From Firmicutes bacterium CAG:882 (GTDB lineage: Bacteria; Bacillota; Clostridia; Lachnospirales; Lachnospiraceae): a stretch of DNA of 64,000 bases. The translations under genes were made by a program, and so were the position numbers. The stretch lies in assembly GCA_000435595.1 (NCBI GenBank), contig FR895418.1:24665-88664 (forward strand), read 5' to 3'. The notes beneath the pieces were generated by a model that worked only from the letters and a program-made list of their open reading frames with translations, made no database searches and was not told the DNA's origin. Shown here piece after piece: positions 43,466 through 50,872 of the stretch. Each line of letters begins with the position of its first letter. Within the stretch, counting starts at the first letter, position 1.

Positions 43466-43494
43466 TTGACGTTATACAGCTTATGTTATAAAAT
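43466..43494 (+). promoter_or_regulatory. Promoter of the SEC-C gene
   Basis: TTGACG (43466-43471), 17 bases, TAAAAT (43489-43494), 70 bases before the ATG at 43565. A TATAAA two bases earlier gives a shorter 15-base spacer. Confidence 0.55.
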
Positions 43495-43564
43495 AAATGC
43501 ATCATGGCTGTTTTTGTCACAGCCGGCAACAGAATATATATTATTAATAGAAGGAAGTACGATT

Positions 43565-44071
43565 ATGTCATTACTTGAAACATGGAGAAATCTTGCTTAC
43601 GAGCAGGAAATGGACGACCAGAAGTATCAGATGTTCTGGGCAACATATTTTAATTATGAGAAGGGTGTTTACGAGCAGATTCTTGCATCCAAGGAGCCTG
43701 TAAGCGGCACTGTCAAGGAGCTTGCCGACCGTTTCGGTCTTGAGCTTCTCACAATGGTAGGTGTACTCGACGGCATCAACGACAGCCTCAAGACTCCTAA
43801 TCCTATCGAGACTATGGACGAGAACACGGTAGTATCCATGGATTTTGATAAGGAATCACTCTACAAGAACATGGTAGCTGCCAAGGCTGAATGGTTATAC
43901 ACGCTTCCACAGTGGGATGACCTTCTCGATGCAGATACCCGCAAGGCTCTCTATAAGGAGCAGAAGCTTTCCACAACCATAGTTAACACACAGCCTAAGG
44001 TTGGACGTAACGACCCATGCCCATGTGGTTCAGGAAAGAAATACAAGAAATGCTGCGGAGCGAATGTATAA
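43565..44071 (+). CDS. SEC-C motif protein
   Basis: A 168-residue protein: a helical N-terminal domain ([36 protein letters not shown]) and a C-terminal SEC-C zinc knuckle [19 protein letters not shown], the same element that ends SecA and binds zinc, SecB or ribosomes. A role in protein targeting or translation quality control is suggested by the knuckle only. The start follows AAGGAAG. A clear terminator follows at 44164-44202. Confidence 0.82.
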   Translation: MSLLETWRNLAYEQEMDDQKYQMFWATYFNYEKGVYEQILASKEPVSGTVKELADRFGLELLTMVGVLDGINDSLKTPNPIETMDENTVVSMDFDKESLYKNMVAAKAEWLYTLPQWDDLLDADTRKALYKEQKLSTTIVNTQPKVGRNDPCPCGSGKKYKKCCGANV

Positions 44072-44163
44072 ATCTTCCTTAACATGGTAATAATCATACC
44101 ATCACAAAAGAAGATTTACCGAATTTTCTGTTCATCGGACAGAAAATTATCCTCCCCTTTTTT

Positions 44164-44202
44164 GGCACATGGCGCAGAACACTCTGTGGCATGTGCCTTT
44201 TT
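44164..44202 (+). terminator. Terminator of the SEC-C gene
   Basis: GGCACATG and CATGTGCC pair and are followed by TTTTT. Two further hairpins (AAATCTTC/GAAGATTT and AATTTTCTGT/ACAGAAAATT) lie between the stop codon and this one. Confidence 0.8.
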
Positions 44203-44220
44203 ACATATGCGATTAGATGC

Positions 44221-44511
44221 GGTGATAAAACAGTCTGTTACAATCATTAATGTATAATTTATTGTATTACAGATGTCTATTCCACGGTACGAATCTAAGA
44301 TGTTCTAAGACCTCTGTTTAATATATTTCAAAAGTCCGCTAACGATGCAAAGCAACCATCCATGGTTGCTTGCATACTGAGCCGACATCCATGTCGGCTC
44401 TAGCTGCACATTTTACAGAGTTCTAAGAACATCTAAGATTCTCCCCTAGTCATTTCCATCTGTAATACAATAAATTATACTTTTAAAGTTACCTACACCT
44501 GTTTTATCACC
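44221..44511. repeat. 291-bp nested inverted-repeat element A
   Basis: Arms from outside in: GGTGATAAAACAG/CTGTTTTATCACC (13 bp, perfect; 44221-44233, 44499-44511); 24 bp perfect, AT-rich (44252-44275, 44457-44480); 27 bp imperfect containing TAAGATGTTCTAAGA (44291-44317, 44415-44441). The centre has two hairpins: AAGCAACC-ATCCAT-GGTTGCTT (44350-44371) and GAGCCGAC-ATCCAT-GTCGGCTC (44379-44400). There is no open frame of note. With element B it fills most of the 786-base gap 44072-44857. It could be a miniature transposable element or a structured RNA/DNA element. Confidence 0.9.
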
Positions 44512-44536
44512 TGTATCTCTGCCGCTAATAAAATTC

Positions 44537-44829
44537 AGACGTAAAAACATGCTCACCTTTACACTTGTATAATATGTTATGTTTATATATTGTACGACAT
44601 TTGGGAGAAGCTTAAATGTTCTTAGAACTCTGCTTATACCCCAGCCAATTCCGGCACGGATGCCGGAATAGATGCCACCGACCACGGATGGTCGATTGGC
44701 ATCGTTGGCGTATTTTCCCTATAAGTTACTCAGAGTTCTTAGAACATTTCGCTTCGTACAACGGAGTAGCAATATATAAACATAACATATTATACCTGCA
44801 GTAAAATGAACCCGCATATTTTTACGTCT
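44537..44829. repeat. 293-bp nested inverted-repeat element B
   Basis: Same plan as element A, 25 bp away: outer 16-bp arms starting AGACGTAAAAA (15 match; 44537-44552, 44814-44829); 25 bp perfect, AT-rich (44568-44592, 44770-44794); 19 bp perfect containing GTTCTTAGAAC (44614-44632, 44731-44749). The centre has ATTCCGGC-ACGGAT-GCCGGAAT (44648-44669) and GATGCCA-CGACC-ACGGAT-GGTCG-TGGCATC (44671-44703). The loop is ATCCGT on the minus strand, so B is inverted relative to A. Stems differ in sequence from A but pair fully. Confidence 0.9.
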
Positions 44830-44857
44830 CACATTAATCATGAAAAGGAGAACCCAC

Positions 44858-45073
44858 ATGAAAAAAAGAATCCTCGCCATAGCCGCCATCGTAATCCTTG
44901 TCGGACTGTATCTGTCCTGCCTCGTGCTCGCACTTATACATAGCGATGCTGCCTTCAAGCTTTTACAGCTCTCACTTGTGATGACCGTGCTCATCCCTGT
45001 TACAGCATACGTCGGCATGATGTTCTACAAGTTGAACCACCGCGGTGACGACTTCGAGGACGAAAAAAAATGA
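44858..45073 (+). CDS. Small two-helix membrane protein
   Basis: A 71-residue protein with two hydrophobic helices (about 4-26 and 34-54) and an acidic tail HRGDDFEDEKK. Not recognised beyond this. The ATG at 44858 has AAGGAG seven bases upstream; an in-frame ATG at 44840 lacks a site. It starts 28 bases after inverted-repeat element B and converges on the methyltransferase gene with an 11-base gap. Confidence 0.65.
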   Translation: MKKRILAIAAIVILVGLYLSCLVLALIHSDAAFKLLQLSLVMTVLIPVTAYVGMMFYKLNHRGDDFEDEKK

Positions 45074-45084
45074 GCATGGAGGCA

Positions 45085-46590
45085 TCAGCCTTCATGCTCA
45101 AATATCATAAGCTCATCATTATTTTTTTCTGAAAATGCAATGCTCTTTATCATTCTGTATCCTGCAGTGTTACAGTACTTTTTCGCAAAGCCCGGATTTC
45201 TTGAAAACATGATAATGCGCCCGCTGCTCTTAAGATGTATGTTGGCAGCCTTAAAGAACTTACGGTACACATTCTCTATCTCAACAGTCACCTTGTCATT
45301 AATCGCAAACGGCATGTCAGTGAATATTTCATCAAAAAGATAACCATGCTCAAATGTAAAGAAATCCCTGTTCACATAGTGGACTATCTGACCTGCCGCC
45401 TCTGTGTTCTCCTTAGCACCCGCTATCGCCTCTCCGTTAATATCAAGTCCGTAGGAAGTGTTGGCTTTCACCGCTTTCTGTCTCTCAATAAGCATCGTTC
45501 CTACACCGCAGAACGGGTCAAGCACCTGTGCATCGGAAACCATATAATCTTTCGCAAGCTCGACCATAAGTGCAGCATTGACCGGCTTTAAAGAGGCTGC
45601 AATATGCTTCTTAAAATACGAAAACCTGTCATCCTCAATCGTGTAGAGCTTAAGAAGCATGTTAAGCTTATGCTCCTTGTTCTCGATGAGTCTCAGCTCT
45701 ATCTCATAATCGGAAGCCGAGTTAATAAGCTTCCGTCCGCTTAATCTCTCAAGCTCGCCGGAAAATCTTCTCACGAATTTTCCTTTTTTCTCCATATCAA
45801 GCGTACTCTTTAACTCCACACGGAAATAGTATGGACGACTGTCTTTATTGTCGTGAAGTCTGTCAAGCAGCCTTTGAAGTCCTGATTCCGCAAGTGCCTT
45901 CGCCGCTGCCTCAGGCGCGAACTCACATGCACTTCCTCCCGGAATAACGAACAGCACATCACTGTATGTCCTTATATCCTTAATAACCGACAAATCCTCA
46001 GTCTTAAAACGCACACCGCCCTTAAACGGAATAAGCTTAACCTGCTTCTCCTCAAGCAGCTTCTCAGTCACGCTCCTGTTAAGCTTGTTGGTTATAAGAA
46101 TACATTCGGTCTCTTTGTCAGACTTGCCAAACCCGGCAAACGAATGTCTTTTAATTCCCTCCGCCGATACAATGAGGTCTGTGAGAGCCCTGAGCTCTTC
46201 ATCAATGTGCTTTTTGTTCTCAGGTGTAATCTCCGTATCCGAAAGTGCCTTTACACGCTTCTTAAAAAGTGGAAGATACTCCTCAATATCATAGCCCTTT
46301 AAAGCCTCAAGGTATGAAGAACGCACAAACAACTGTGTCTCCCTGCCATAAGCATCAACAAGTGCCTGTGTAAAATCGGACATATCAAGTGCTCCCATGA
46401 GAAGTGCAGCATTCTTTCTGACCTTTGCGTCATCGCTGTCGAGGAACTTCTTCATTGAATCAATGTCATCCTCCACCAGCTCAAACAAGTCATTCATCTT
46501 TGCGTCATCTTTTATCTCACTTCTCAGTGCACTTAAGTTCTGTCTTGTGTCTATTCCTCTTTTTGCATTCTCATAAAGTTCTCTTATCAT
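45085..46590 (-). CDS. Putative RNA methyltransferase with N-terminal helical repeats (TRM11/UPF0020-like)
   Basis: A 501-residue protein. The first ~130 residues look like HEAT-type repeats (DDAKVRKNAALLMGALDMSDFTQALVDAYG). A middle region follows, and the C-terminal ~190 residues are a Rossmann methyltransferase with DPFCGVGTMLIERQ (motif I), YGLDINGEAIAGAKEN (motif II) and FDEIFTDMPFAIND (motif IV, DMPF instead of the usual DPPY). The likeness is to N2-guanine methyltransferases such as TrmG10/Trm11 and RlmL. It lies 4 bases after purA and is probably cotranscribed. The target RNA is unknown. Confidence 0.75.
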   Translation of the reverse strand: MIRELYENAKRGIDTRQNLSALRSEIKDDAKMNDLFELVEDDIDSMKKFLDSDDAKVRKNAALLMGALDMSDFTQALVDAYGRETQLFVRSSYLEALKGYDIEEYLPLFKKRVKALSDTEITPENKKHIDEELRALTDLIVSAEGIKRHSFAGFGKSDKETECILITNKLNRSVTEKLLEEKQVKLIPFKGGVRFKTEDLSVIKDIRTYSDVLFVIPGGSACEFAPEAAAKALAESGLQRLLDRLHDNKDSRPYYFRVELKSTLDMEKKGKFVRRFSGELERLSGRKLINSASDYEIELRLIENKEHKLNMLLKLYTIEDDRFSYFKKHIAASLKPVNAALMVELAKDYMVSDAQVLDPFCGVGTMLIERQKAVKANTSYGLDINGEAIAGAKENTEAAGQIVHYVNRDFFTFEHGYLFDEIFTDMPFAINDKVTVEIENVYRKFFKAANIHLKSSGRIIMFSRNPGFAKKYCNTAGYRMIKSIAFSEKNNDELMIFEHEG

Positions 46591-46593
46591 ATA

Positions 46594-47880
46594 TTACAGC
46601 TTGCTCGTTCTCTTAATAATATCATGTCTCTTAGGTCCGTTGGATACAAGCGTGATTGGAGCTTGAATCTCCTGCTCAATGGCATCAATGTAATCCTTGC
46701 ATGCCTGAGGAAGCTCATCATAATTCCTGATTCCTCTTATATCACACTTCCAGCCCGGCATCTTCTTGAGAACCGGCTTAGCCTTCTCAAGCTGATATGT
46801 GGTTGGGAAATCCTTTACAACCTTGCCATCAATCTCATATCCTACGCACATAGGAATCTCATCAAGATATCCGAGTACATCAAGTACCGTAAGTGCAACC
46901 TCTGTTGTTCCCTGCATGCGCACACCGTAACGTGTAGCAACCGCGTCGAACCATCCCATACGTCTCGGACGACCTGTTGTAGCGCCGAATTCACCGCCAT
47001 CACCGCCTCGTCTTCTGAGCTCATCAGCCTCATCGCCGAAAATCTCACTTACAAAGGCTCCTGCTCCGACTGCTGATGAATAAGCCTTAACAACAGTTAC
47101 GACATTCTTAATCTCAGCCGCGGGAATTCCTGCACCGATTGCACCATAAGCTGCAAGTGTTGATGATGATGTTACCATAGGATAAATTCCATGGTCAGGA
47201 TCCTTGAGTGCTCCAAGCTGGCCTTCAAGAAGAATATTCTTGCCCTCCTTAATTGCATTATGTAAGAACAAGGATACATCTGCCACATAAGGCTTAACCA
47301 TATCTCTGTATGAAAGCATAAGCTTGAATACCTCGTCTGCATCAAGAAGAGGCTTGTGATATAAATGCTCAAGCAGGATGTTCTTATACGCTACAACTCT
47401 CTCAACCTTCTCCTTAAGTGAAACCTCGTCAAAAAGTTCACTTACCTGGAAACCGATCTTAGCATATTTATCTGAATAGAAAGGAGCAATACCAGACTTC
47501 GTAGAGCCAAATGACTTGCCCGCAAGTCTTGCCTCCTCGTAGGTATCAAAATCAACATGGTACGGCATAAGAATCTGTGCTCTGTCAGATACAAGAATCT
47601 TAGGTGTAGGAACGCCTCTGTCCTCTAAGCTCTTAATCTCATTAAAAAGATACGGAATGTTGAGTGCAACACCGTTACCTATAACACTTGTGGTGTGGTT
47701 ATAGAATACGCCCGATGGAAGAAGATGAAGTGCGAACTTGCCATAGTCGTTAATGATTGTGTGGCCTGCATTGCTTCCTCCCTGAAAACGAACAATAATA
47801 TCAGACTCCTCAGCAAGCATATCTGTAATCTTACCCTTGCCTTCGTCTCCCCAGTTTGCTCCGACAATAGCCTTAACCAT
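46594..47880 (-). CDS. purA: Adenylosuccinate synthetase
   Basis: A 428-residue enzyme joining IMP and aspartate with GTP, the first step of AMP synthesis. Hallmarks: GANWGDEGKGKITDML (P-loop and catalytic Asp), RFQGGSNAGHTI (catalytic His), GSTKSGIAPFYSDK, GQLGALKDPDHGIYPMVTSSS and the base-binding end VSNGPKRHD (TKxD-like). In most PurA the GANWGDEGKG is GxQWGDEGKG, so Asn replaces Gln here. AGGAGG lies upstream of the ATG at 47880, preceded by a near-consensus promoter. purB for the next step is at 57248. Confidence 0.96.
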   Translation of the reverse strand: MVKAIVGANWGDEGKGKITDMLAEESDIIVRFQGGSNAGHTIINDYGKFALHLLPSGVFYNHTTSVIGNGVALNIPYLFNEIKSLEDRGVPTPKILVSDRAQILMPYHVDFDTYEEARLAGKSFGSTKSGIAPFYSDKYAKIGFQVSELFDEVSLKEKVERVVAYKNILLEHLYHKPLLDADEVFKLMLSYRDMVKPYVADVSLFLHNAIKEGKNILLEGQLGALKDPDHGIYPMVTSSSTLAAYGAIGAGIPAAEIKNVVTVVKAYSSAVGAGAFVSEIFGDEADELRRRGGDGGEFGATTGRPRRMGWFDAVATRYGVRMQGTTEVALTVLDVLGYLDEIPMCVGYEIDGKVVKDFPTTYQLEKAKPVLKKMPGWKCDIRGIRNYDELPQACKDYIDAIEQEIQAPITLVSNGPKRHDIIKRTSKL

Positions 47881-47967
47881 GGTTATTCCTCCTAATAGTC
47901 AATAATATATGTATGATTTTCTCATACGGCTTATTTTTATTATACAGGCTTAAGCCCATACTATTAT

Positions 47968-47996
47968 AGTATACTATAAAATTCCTTTTATGTAAA
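47968..47996 (-). promoter_or_regulatory. purA promoter
   Basis: TTTACA (47991-47996), 17 bases, TATACT (47968-47973) on the minus strand, giving a leader of about 80 bases. No purine riboswitch is recognised in it. Confidence 0.7.
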
Positions 47997-48042
47997 TGCG
48001 ATAAACATAAAAAACCAAATTTCCGTTTCATACCGGCCTATA

Positions 48043-49398
48043 TCAAAGTATGCTCTCCAGCACCTCATAAAAATTCTCAAAGGTCTTACTGCAGCACATA
48101 GGATTTTCAATCACAATTCCTTCCGCCATAAGCCCCGTTACCGAGAATGACATAGCCATCCTGTGGTCATCAAAAGTCTTAATGTGCGCCGGCTTTGGCA
48201 GACCACGGCACACATATATCCCCTCTTTCCCGTCCTCATCAAATGTTCCGCACTCTATCCCCATAGCTCGAAGATTCGTAAGAACCGCCTCAATTCTGTC
48301 GGATTCCTGAAGTCTTATGTGACCGATATTATGTATCCTTGTCCTTCCCTGGGCAAACGGTGCTATTGCGGCAAGTGTCATTGTCTGATCGGAAAAATCA
48401 TTCATATCAACATCAACCGCCTTCAGAACGCCATCCGCAGGTGCGGTTACATTTATCCCGTCTGCTGTTTCAATAACCGTGCAGCCCATTCTTTCAAGCA
48501 CGCCAAGAAATTTCATATCACCCTGCATCATACCGTATCTGCTTCCCGCTACCGTTACACTGCCGCCTGTCACGGCTGCCGCCGCCCAGAAATAACATGC
48601 CGCTGAAATGTCAGGCTCAATATAGTACTCTCCCACATTATAGCTCTGACCTGCCGCCACATGATAATCATGTCCGTCGTACACGACTTTGCATCCAAAA
48701 TCTTTCATCATGGCAGCCGTAATCCTGATGTATGCACCATCCGTCTTTTCACTCGTTATCCTGATATCAAGCCCCTCCGGAACAAGAACCCCAGCCATCA
48801 TAAGTGCACTTAGAAATTGTGTGCTTCTGCTTATATCCACATGAACCACAGCCATCGCAGCGGACTCTTCAGGCAAAATCACCTCCGAACCCGCCTCCGG
48901 CTTACACTTTTTCTCGGCGGTTCCGAACCTTCTGCCTCTTACTTTCACGGGAAGGTGCCCGCTCTCCCCGATATATTCAAACCGTGCGCCGAGCTCTGTG
49001 AGCGCATCAAAAAGCGCGTCCATCGGTCTTGCCTGCATCTGCGGTGTGGCGTTTATGGTGTACTCGCCGTCCGAGAGAGCAAGCATCGCCGTAAGAAAAC
49101 GCGCCGCCGTCCCTGCGCTCCCGACGTCAATCGCACCTGTTTTGTTCGGGATGTCCCCGCTCGTGCCGTCTAACTCAACGCACTTTTTTTCCTCATCCAC
49201 ACGCACATTGTAGCCGAGAGACTCAAGGCTCCCTATAAAATGTCTCGAATCGTCCGAGAACAGTGCGCCCTCAAGAACCGAGTGTCCCCGCGACATCGCC
49301 GCCATAAAGAGCGCGCGGTTGGTCACACTCTTAGAGCCCGGGACAACAACCCTTCCGACAATGGGCTTTGATGCCCTCTTCACCTCATATACATCCAT
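48043..49398 (-). CDS. aroA: 3-phosphoshikimate 1-carboxyvinyltransferase (EPSP synthase)
   Basis: A 451-residue enzyme of aromatic amino-acid synthesis. Substrate-binding segments: VPGSKSVTNRALFMAA, DVGSAGTAARFLTAMLAL, TPQMQARPMDAL, SRSTQFLSALMMAG, DMNDFSDQTMTLAAIAPFA, RLQESDRI and TFDDHRMAMSFSV are all present. The 5' part of the gene (about 48.84-49.35 kb) is clearly richer in GC (near 60%) than the 3' part (under 50%), although the protein is complete. No other aro gene is next to it. It is separated from purA by the purA promoter region. Confidence 0.95.
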   Translation of the reverse strand: MDVYEVKRASKPIVGRVVVPGSKSVTNRALFMAAMSRGHSVLEGALFSDDSRHFIGSLESLGYNVRVDEEKKCVELDGTSGDIPNKTGAIDVGSAGTAARFLTAMLALSDGEYTINATPQMQARPMDALFDALTELGARFEYIGESGHLPVKVRGRRFGTAEKKCKPEAGSEVILPEESAAMAVVHVDISRSTQFLSALMMAGVLVPEGLDIRITSEKTDGAYIRITAAMMKDFGCKVVYDGHDYHVAAGQSYNVGEYYIEPDISAACYFWAAAAVTGGSVTVAGSRYGMMQGDMKFLGVLERMGCTVIETADGINVTAPADGVLKAVDVDMNDFSDQTMTLAAIAPFAQGRTRIHNIGHIRLQESDRIEAVLTNLRAMGIECGTFDEDGKEGIYVCRGLPKPAHIKTFDDHRMAMSFSVTGLMAEGIVIENPMCCSKTFENFYEVLESIL

Positions 49399-49432
49399 GC
49401 TGCCACCTCTTTTTTTGTTTAATCAGTTGCTT

Positions 49433-50872
49433 TTATCGTCTTGTTTTCTTTATTATCACGACCGCGGTTATGGCTATCGCGGCGATTATAACCGCTATCA
49501 CCATTATCGCGCCCGCGTTTCTGCCCTCGCTTATAGGCTCCTCGAGATTTCCGTTATCCTGTGCCACGCTCTCGCTTGGCTGAACGCTCTCATTCTCCTC
49601 GGTGCTGCTCTCCGTGACGCTCTCGGTCTCGCTAGGTGTCGTGACCTCCTCGAGCCTGTCAGTCAGCTCTCTCACAACCGCTCCGCAGAGCGAGCACTCG
49701 CCCTCGATTATGCCCTCATTCTCGACATCAGCCTCCCTTACGGTTCTCCATGTCGTAACCTCATGCTTTTTTACGGTGAAATCATCCCTGTACTCATATC
49801 CGCACACATTACAGTGGTAGAGCACATAGCCGTAGTTCTCGCAGTCAGCCTCAAACTCCTGCGTCGTGTAGTCAGGCTGTTCACAGGTATGCGGCACGAG
49901 CACAACCGAGTAGTCGTGGCTCTCGTCCGACACGAAATCGGAGCTGTTGCCCGCAACCTGATATGTCCAGTTCATAACCTCGCCTATGAAATCCTTGCAG
50001 TAGGCTCTTCTGTCGGTGTTGTCCTCATAGAAGGAGATTTTGCCGACAACGCGCGTGTTCGTGAGATACCCCTCGTACACCGTCCCGCTCGGGTACAGTA
50101 TATACATGCCTGCCGCGCCGCCGTTGTGCGTGTAACCGTGCTCCGACACATAGCCGTCAATATCTATATAACATTCGTTTAAGTCAAAATATCCTGCCGC
50201 GTAAGCTCCGCCCAAGAACTGCTCATCCCTGTTGAGAGCATCGGTGTCATTGCAAATCAAGGCCACATCAACACTCGTGTTTTCCATGGTTCCGTTGCCG
50301 TATCCGACAACACCGCCGACGCCGAACATCCTGTCATGCGCATCAAGCCTTATCTCGGCAATTACCGTGCAGCCCGTTATGGTGCTTCCCTCGCTGTAGC
50401 CCGCAAGGCTTCCCGAAAAACACGGAACATCCGATGTAATCTCGGACTTGTAGTTAACTAAATCCAAATCATATACCGACGCATTTGTCAGAATCCCGAA
50501 AAAGCCCGAGAAATATGTGTCGTACACCTTCATATTTCCGTCGTATGTCTCCCTCGTCTCATCCGTCAAATCCGTCACCGTGACATTTAAGAGTGCGTGC
50601 CCGTTACCGTTAAAGCTTCCCGAAAAATTAATCGGTGTCCATGTCTTGCCGCTCATGTCGATGTCCTGCATGAGTATATAATTTCCGTCGGGATTCTCCG
50701 CCATCAAGAGCAAATCCTCATAGGTGTAGATTTCCGTGTACTCCTCAGCAGATATTACGTCTGCACTTTTCAAAAACATAAGGCATGCCGCAATCAGTGC
50801 CAGAGCACTCACCATGCCGACAGCCAAAAAATTTACTTTATTTTTATGCTTATTCATTTTATTTATTCTCAT
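49433..50872 (-). CDS. Membrane-anchored surface protein with beta-helix region
   Basis: A 479-residue exported protein. Signal anchor about 14-36, then a right-handed beta-helix-like region of GLUG type (YTYEDLLLMAENPDGNYILMQDIDMSGKTWTPI, FSGSFNGNGHALLNV, CFSGSLAGYSEGSTITGC, VGGVVGYGNG), two Cys pairs (YHCNVCGYEYRD and GECSLCGAVVRE) with surrounding motif seen in many Lachnospiraceae surface proteins, a Ser/Glu-rich stalk (ETESVTESSTEENESV), and a C-terminal helix ending KKTRR. The ATG overlaps the stop of the PIG-L gene (ATGA), so the two are co-translated. Function unknown; adhesion or glycan binding is possible. Confidence 0.75.
   Translation of the reverse strand: MRINKMNKHKNKVNFLAVGMVSALALIAACLMFLKSADVISAEEYTEIYTYEDLLLMAENPDGNYILMQDIDMSGKTWTPINFSGSFNGNGHALLNVTVTDLTDETRETYDGNMKVYDTYFSGFFGILTNASVYDLDLVNYKSEITSDVPCFSGSLAGYSEGSTITGCTVIAEIRLDAHDRMFGVGGVVGYGNGTMENTSVDVALICNDTDALNRDEQFLGGAYAAGYFDLNECYIDIDGYVSEHGYTHNGGAAGMYILYPSGTVYEGYLTNTRVVGKISFYEDNTDRRAYCKDFIGEVMNWTYQVAGNSSDFVSDESHDYSVVLVPHTCEQPDYTTQEFEADCENYGYVLYHCNVCGYEYRDDFTVKKHEVTTWRTVREADVENEGIIEGECSLCGAVVRELTDRLEEVTTPSETESVTESSTEENESVQPSESVAQDNGNLEEPISEGRNAGAIMVIAVIIAAIAITAVVIIKKTRR

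Noticed and set aside
44221..44829. CRISPR-like array or tandem hairpins
   Set aside because: There are no regularly spaced identical repeats with unique spacers; the structure is nested inverted repeats.
44221..44829. Retron or group II intron RNA
   Set aside because: No reverse transcriptase gene is within the window, and no intron domain V motif is seen.
49319..50182. Long open frame on the plus strand (287 codons) opposite aroA and the beta-helix gene
   Set aside because: It is antisense to two well-supported genes, has no ribosome site and a composition expected from the GC-rich patch.
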